From contig CAIRTT010000486.1 of the NCBI GenBank assembly GCA_903881535.1, positions 1 to 8,053 on the forward strand: a stretch of 8,053 bases of DNA. The letters are read 5' to 3'. The notes under the pieces are model-generated. The model worked only from the letters and a program-made list of their open reading frames with translations. It was not told where the DNA came from and searched no databases. The position numbers were made by a program, and so were the translations under genes. The stretch comes from an uncultured Armatimonadota bacterium (GTDB lineage Bacteria > Armatimonadota > Armatimonadia > Armatimonadales > Armatimonadaceae). Shown here piece by piece: positions 6,567-8,053 of this stretch. Each line of letters starts with the position of its first letter. Position 1 is the stretch's first letter.

Positions 6567-6692
6567 TCAGGACAAGCAATCATCCCGTACTTACCTCTAT
6601 GACAACATCTGCGAGTTTAGAGTCATCTGTTAACGTATGCAGGCACGTCTTTCCAAGTCTGCATTGCGGGCCACTCGGGTTGTGATTACTCA

Positions 6693-6734
6693 GTACGCTT
6701 GGCAGATTGTTCTGCAACATACGTACAATACGTA
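6693..6734 (-). other. Leader hairpin with tandem ATACGTA repeats upstream of the Tic22-like gene
   Basis: GTACG (6693-6697) pairs with CGTAC (6722-6726). Inside, TT-GCAGA (6699-6706, one bulged G) pairs with TCTGCAA (6711-6717) around a TTGT loop. Overlapping its right arm, ATACGTA occurs twice (6719-6725 and 6728-6734) with a 9-base period, and each copy contains the palindrome TACGTA. It lies between the gatB terminator and the Tic22-like start. It could be an operator or part of the mRNA leader. On the - strand TGTTATACG (6732-6740) resembles an extended -10 box, but no good -35 box accompanies it. Confidence 0.4.
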
Positions 6735-6763
6735 TAACATCGTACCAATATTACAAAATCATG

Positions 6764-6801
6764 AAAAAAACGGCAGATTGTGCTCAATTTGCCGTTTTTT
6801 T
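6764..6801 (-). terminator. Bidirectional intrinsic terminator downstream of gatB
   Basis: The left arm 6764-6780 (seven A, then CGGCAGATTG) pairs with the right arm 6785-6801 (CAATTTGCCG, then seven T) over 17 bp, with one G-T wobble and a TGCT loop. On both strands the GC-containing stem is followed by a run of T, so it can end transcription in either direction. It lies 27 bases past the gatB stop on the - strand and so closes the gatB transcript. It also isolates the Tic22-like gene, which then needs its own promoter between 6552 and 6763. Confidence 0.92.
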
Positions 6802-6828
6802 AGAATTTATGCGCTTCCAAGTGCTCTA

Positions 6829-8053
6829 CTAAGGTAGCTCGGCCAGTGCATCCAGTAATAAACGGTTCACATCATCCGGGCGGGCCTGCCCCTTCGCTTC
6901 CTTCATCACCTGACCCACAAGGAAGCCCATCGCCTTTTCCTGACCGCCTTTGATCTTTGCAACGACATCCGGATTGGCAGTAATCGCACGCTTCACCATG
7001 TCCATCACAACGCTGGCATCCACGACTTTAATACCCTTTTCATCAATCAATGTCTGGACCGACTTACCGGTCGTGAACATTTCCTCGATGAGCTCTTTGG
7101 CAATCTTTCCGGTAATCGTCCCGGTGGAAATCGCATCCACCAGACCGCGGAGGAGCTCAGGGGTAATCTTCGAAGCATAAGGCACAATATTCGCTGCATT
7201 AGAGAGTCGGGCAACATCTCCAAGAATCCAGTTCGCAACGCCCTTTGCATCCTTGGCACCGGTTGCCGCAGCTTCAAAGTAGTTTGCCAGTGCCTGGTCC
7301 TGAATCAGCTGAAGGGCATCCCCCTGCGACACACCGTAGTCGGCAACGAGACGCCGCTTCTTCGCAAGTGGAAGCTCTGGCAGGCTTGCTAGGACTGCTG
7401 CAATCTCATCCTCCGTAAACTCAATCGGAATCAAGTCAGGCTCCGGGAAGTAGCGGTACTCCTGCTCACCTTCCTTCAAGCGCTGCAGAACCGTGACGCC
7501 CTTTTCCGCATCCCAGCCATACGTTGCTTGCAAAACCTGCTTACCAGCCTCGAGTTCAGTCTCCTGGCGGCGGGCTTCATATTCAACACCCAGCTGCACT
7601 GCACGGAAGGAGTTCAGGTTCTTAAGCTCGGTCTTTGTCCCGTATGCCTCAGCACCTTGCTTCCGAATACTCGGGTTTGGCTCCGCACGGAGAGAACCCT
7701 GCTCCATCTTTCCATCCGAGACGCCAAGGTACAGCAACACCAGCCGAAGGTTTTCCGCATACTGACGCGCTTCTTCGCCACTCGTGATGTCGGGAGGGAA
7801 CGCCGTAACGATTTCCATTAGTGGGACAGAGCTGCGGTTGTAGTCCACCACCGAATATCCAAGGCCATCGGAGTGGAGAGACTTACCCGTATCCTCCTCG
7901 AGGTGCACACGGGTGATATTGATCCGCTTCAAGTCACCTTCAGGGGTCTCGATTTCGAGGAAGCCATCGATGCCAATCGGTGTCTGACCGTATTGACTAA
8001 TTTGGTAGCCCTTTGGGAGGTCAGGATAGAAGTAGTTCTTCCGGTGGAATATC
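6829..8053 (-). CDS. gatB: Aspartyl/glutamyl-tRNA(Asn/Gln) amidotransferase subunit B (5' end outside window)
   Basis: GatB is the tRNA-binding, kinase-like subunit of the GatCAB complex. It phosphorylates the mischarged Glu or Asp on tRNA(Gln)/tRNA(Asn) and passes it to ammonia supplied by GatA. The frame is open to the right edge, and about 407 C-terminal residues are visible, against roughly 470-490 in the family. The visible N-terminus reads KNYFYPDLPKGYQISQY, followed by the family signature at visible residues 42-57, including RVHLEEDTGK. GTKTELKNLNSF (138-149) is also conserved. The C-terminal YqeY-like tail domain is complete, with EKAMGFLVGQVMKEAKG near the end. A TTG at 7930-7932 is only an internal codon. 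The usual GSLRCDANVS motif reads GSLRAEPNPS here (119-128). No gatA or gatC is in the window; nothing in the visible part suggests inactivation. The gene is closed by the terminator at 6764-6801. Confidence 0.97.
   Translation of the reverse strand, partial: IFHRKNYFYPDLPKGYQISQYGQTPIGIDGFLEIETPEGDLKRINITRVHLEEDTGKSLHSDGLGYSVVDYNRSSVPLMEIVTAFPPDITSGEEARQYAENLRLVLLYLGVSDGKMEQGSLRAEPNPSIRKQGAEAYGTKTELKNLNSFRAVQLGVEYEARRQETELEAGKQVLQATYGWDAEKGVTVLQRLKEGEQEYRYFPEPDLIPIEFTEDEIAAVLASLPELPLAKKRRLVADYGVSQGDALQLIQDQALANYFEAAATGAKDAKGVANWILGDVARLSNAANIVPYASKITPELLRGLVDAISTGTITGKIAKELIEEMFTTGKSVQTLIDEKGIKVVDASVVMDMVKRAITANPDVVAKIKGGQEKAMGFLVGQVMKEAKGQARPDDVNRLLLDALAELP

Noticed and set aside
7493..7821. 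Overlapping + strand open frames opposite gatB
   Set aside because: Both are antisense to well conserved GatB coding sequence and have no family features.

Overview
The window is bacterial chromosomal DNA of moderate GC, with compact genes and short gaps. It holds six protein genes, two of them cut by the window edges. No rRNA, tRNA, CRISPR array, transposase or phage gene was found. The lineage cannot be fixed from sequence alone. A GatB gene shows that the host makes Gln-tRNA and/or Asn-tRNA by amidation. A Tic22-like protein and a subtilase carrying a long array of beta-rich repeats would suit Armatimonadota or a cyanobacteria-related phylum. That assignment is a low-confidence inference.

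Left part, + strand: the end of a MacB/LolD-type ABC transporter ATPase (1-698) is followed after 9 bases by an extended short-chain dehydrogenase of the sugar-nucleotide dehydratase/epimerase type (708-1706). The spacing suggests co-transcription. A 134-base gap with several small inverted repeats leads to a 1117-residue exported subtilisin-family protease (1841-5194). It has a signal peptide, a propeptide, a complete S8 catalytic domain and seven C-terminal repeats whose core motif recurs at exactly 94-residue intervals.

Middle: a 149-base gap between convergent genes contains a long bulged inverted repeat (5273-5339). Next come two - strand genes, read from right to left: a Tic22-like protein (5673-6551) starting at TTG behind a good Shine-Dalgarno sequence, and then a small Cro/C1-type helix-turn-helix regulator (5344-5607). 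They lie 65 bases apart and may form a small operon.

Right part, - strand: a 277-base gap holds the leader of the Tic22-like gene, with a hairpin and tandem ATACGTA repeats. It also holds a strong bidirectional terminator (6764-6801) that closes gatB. The gatB gene (6829-8053) runs off the right edge.

The protease and the ABC ATPase point to envelope or secretion functions and GatB is housekeeping. No obvious single pathway links all six genes. The least ordinary items are the Tic22-like protein without a recognisable signal peptide, the regular repeat array of the protease, and the structured intergenic elements.
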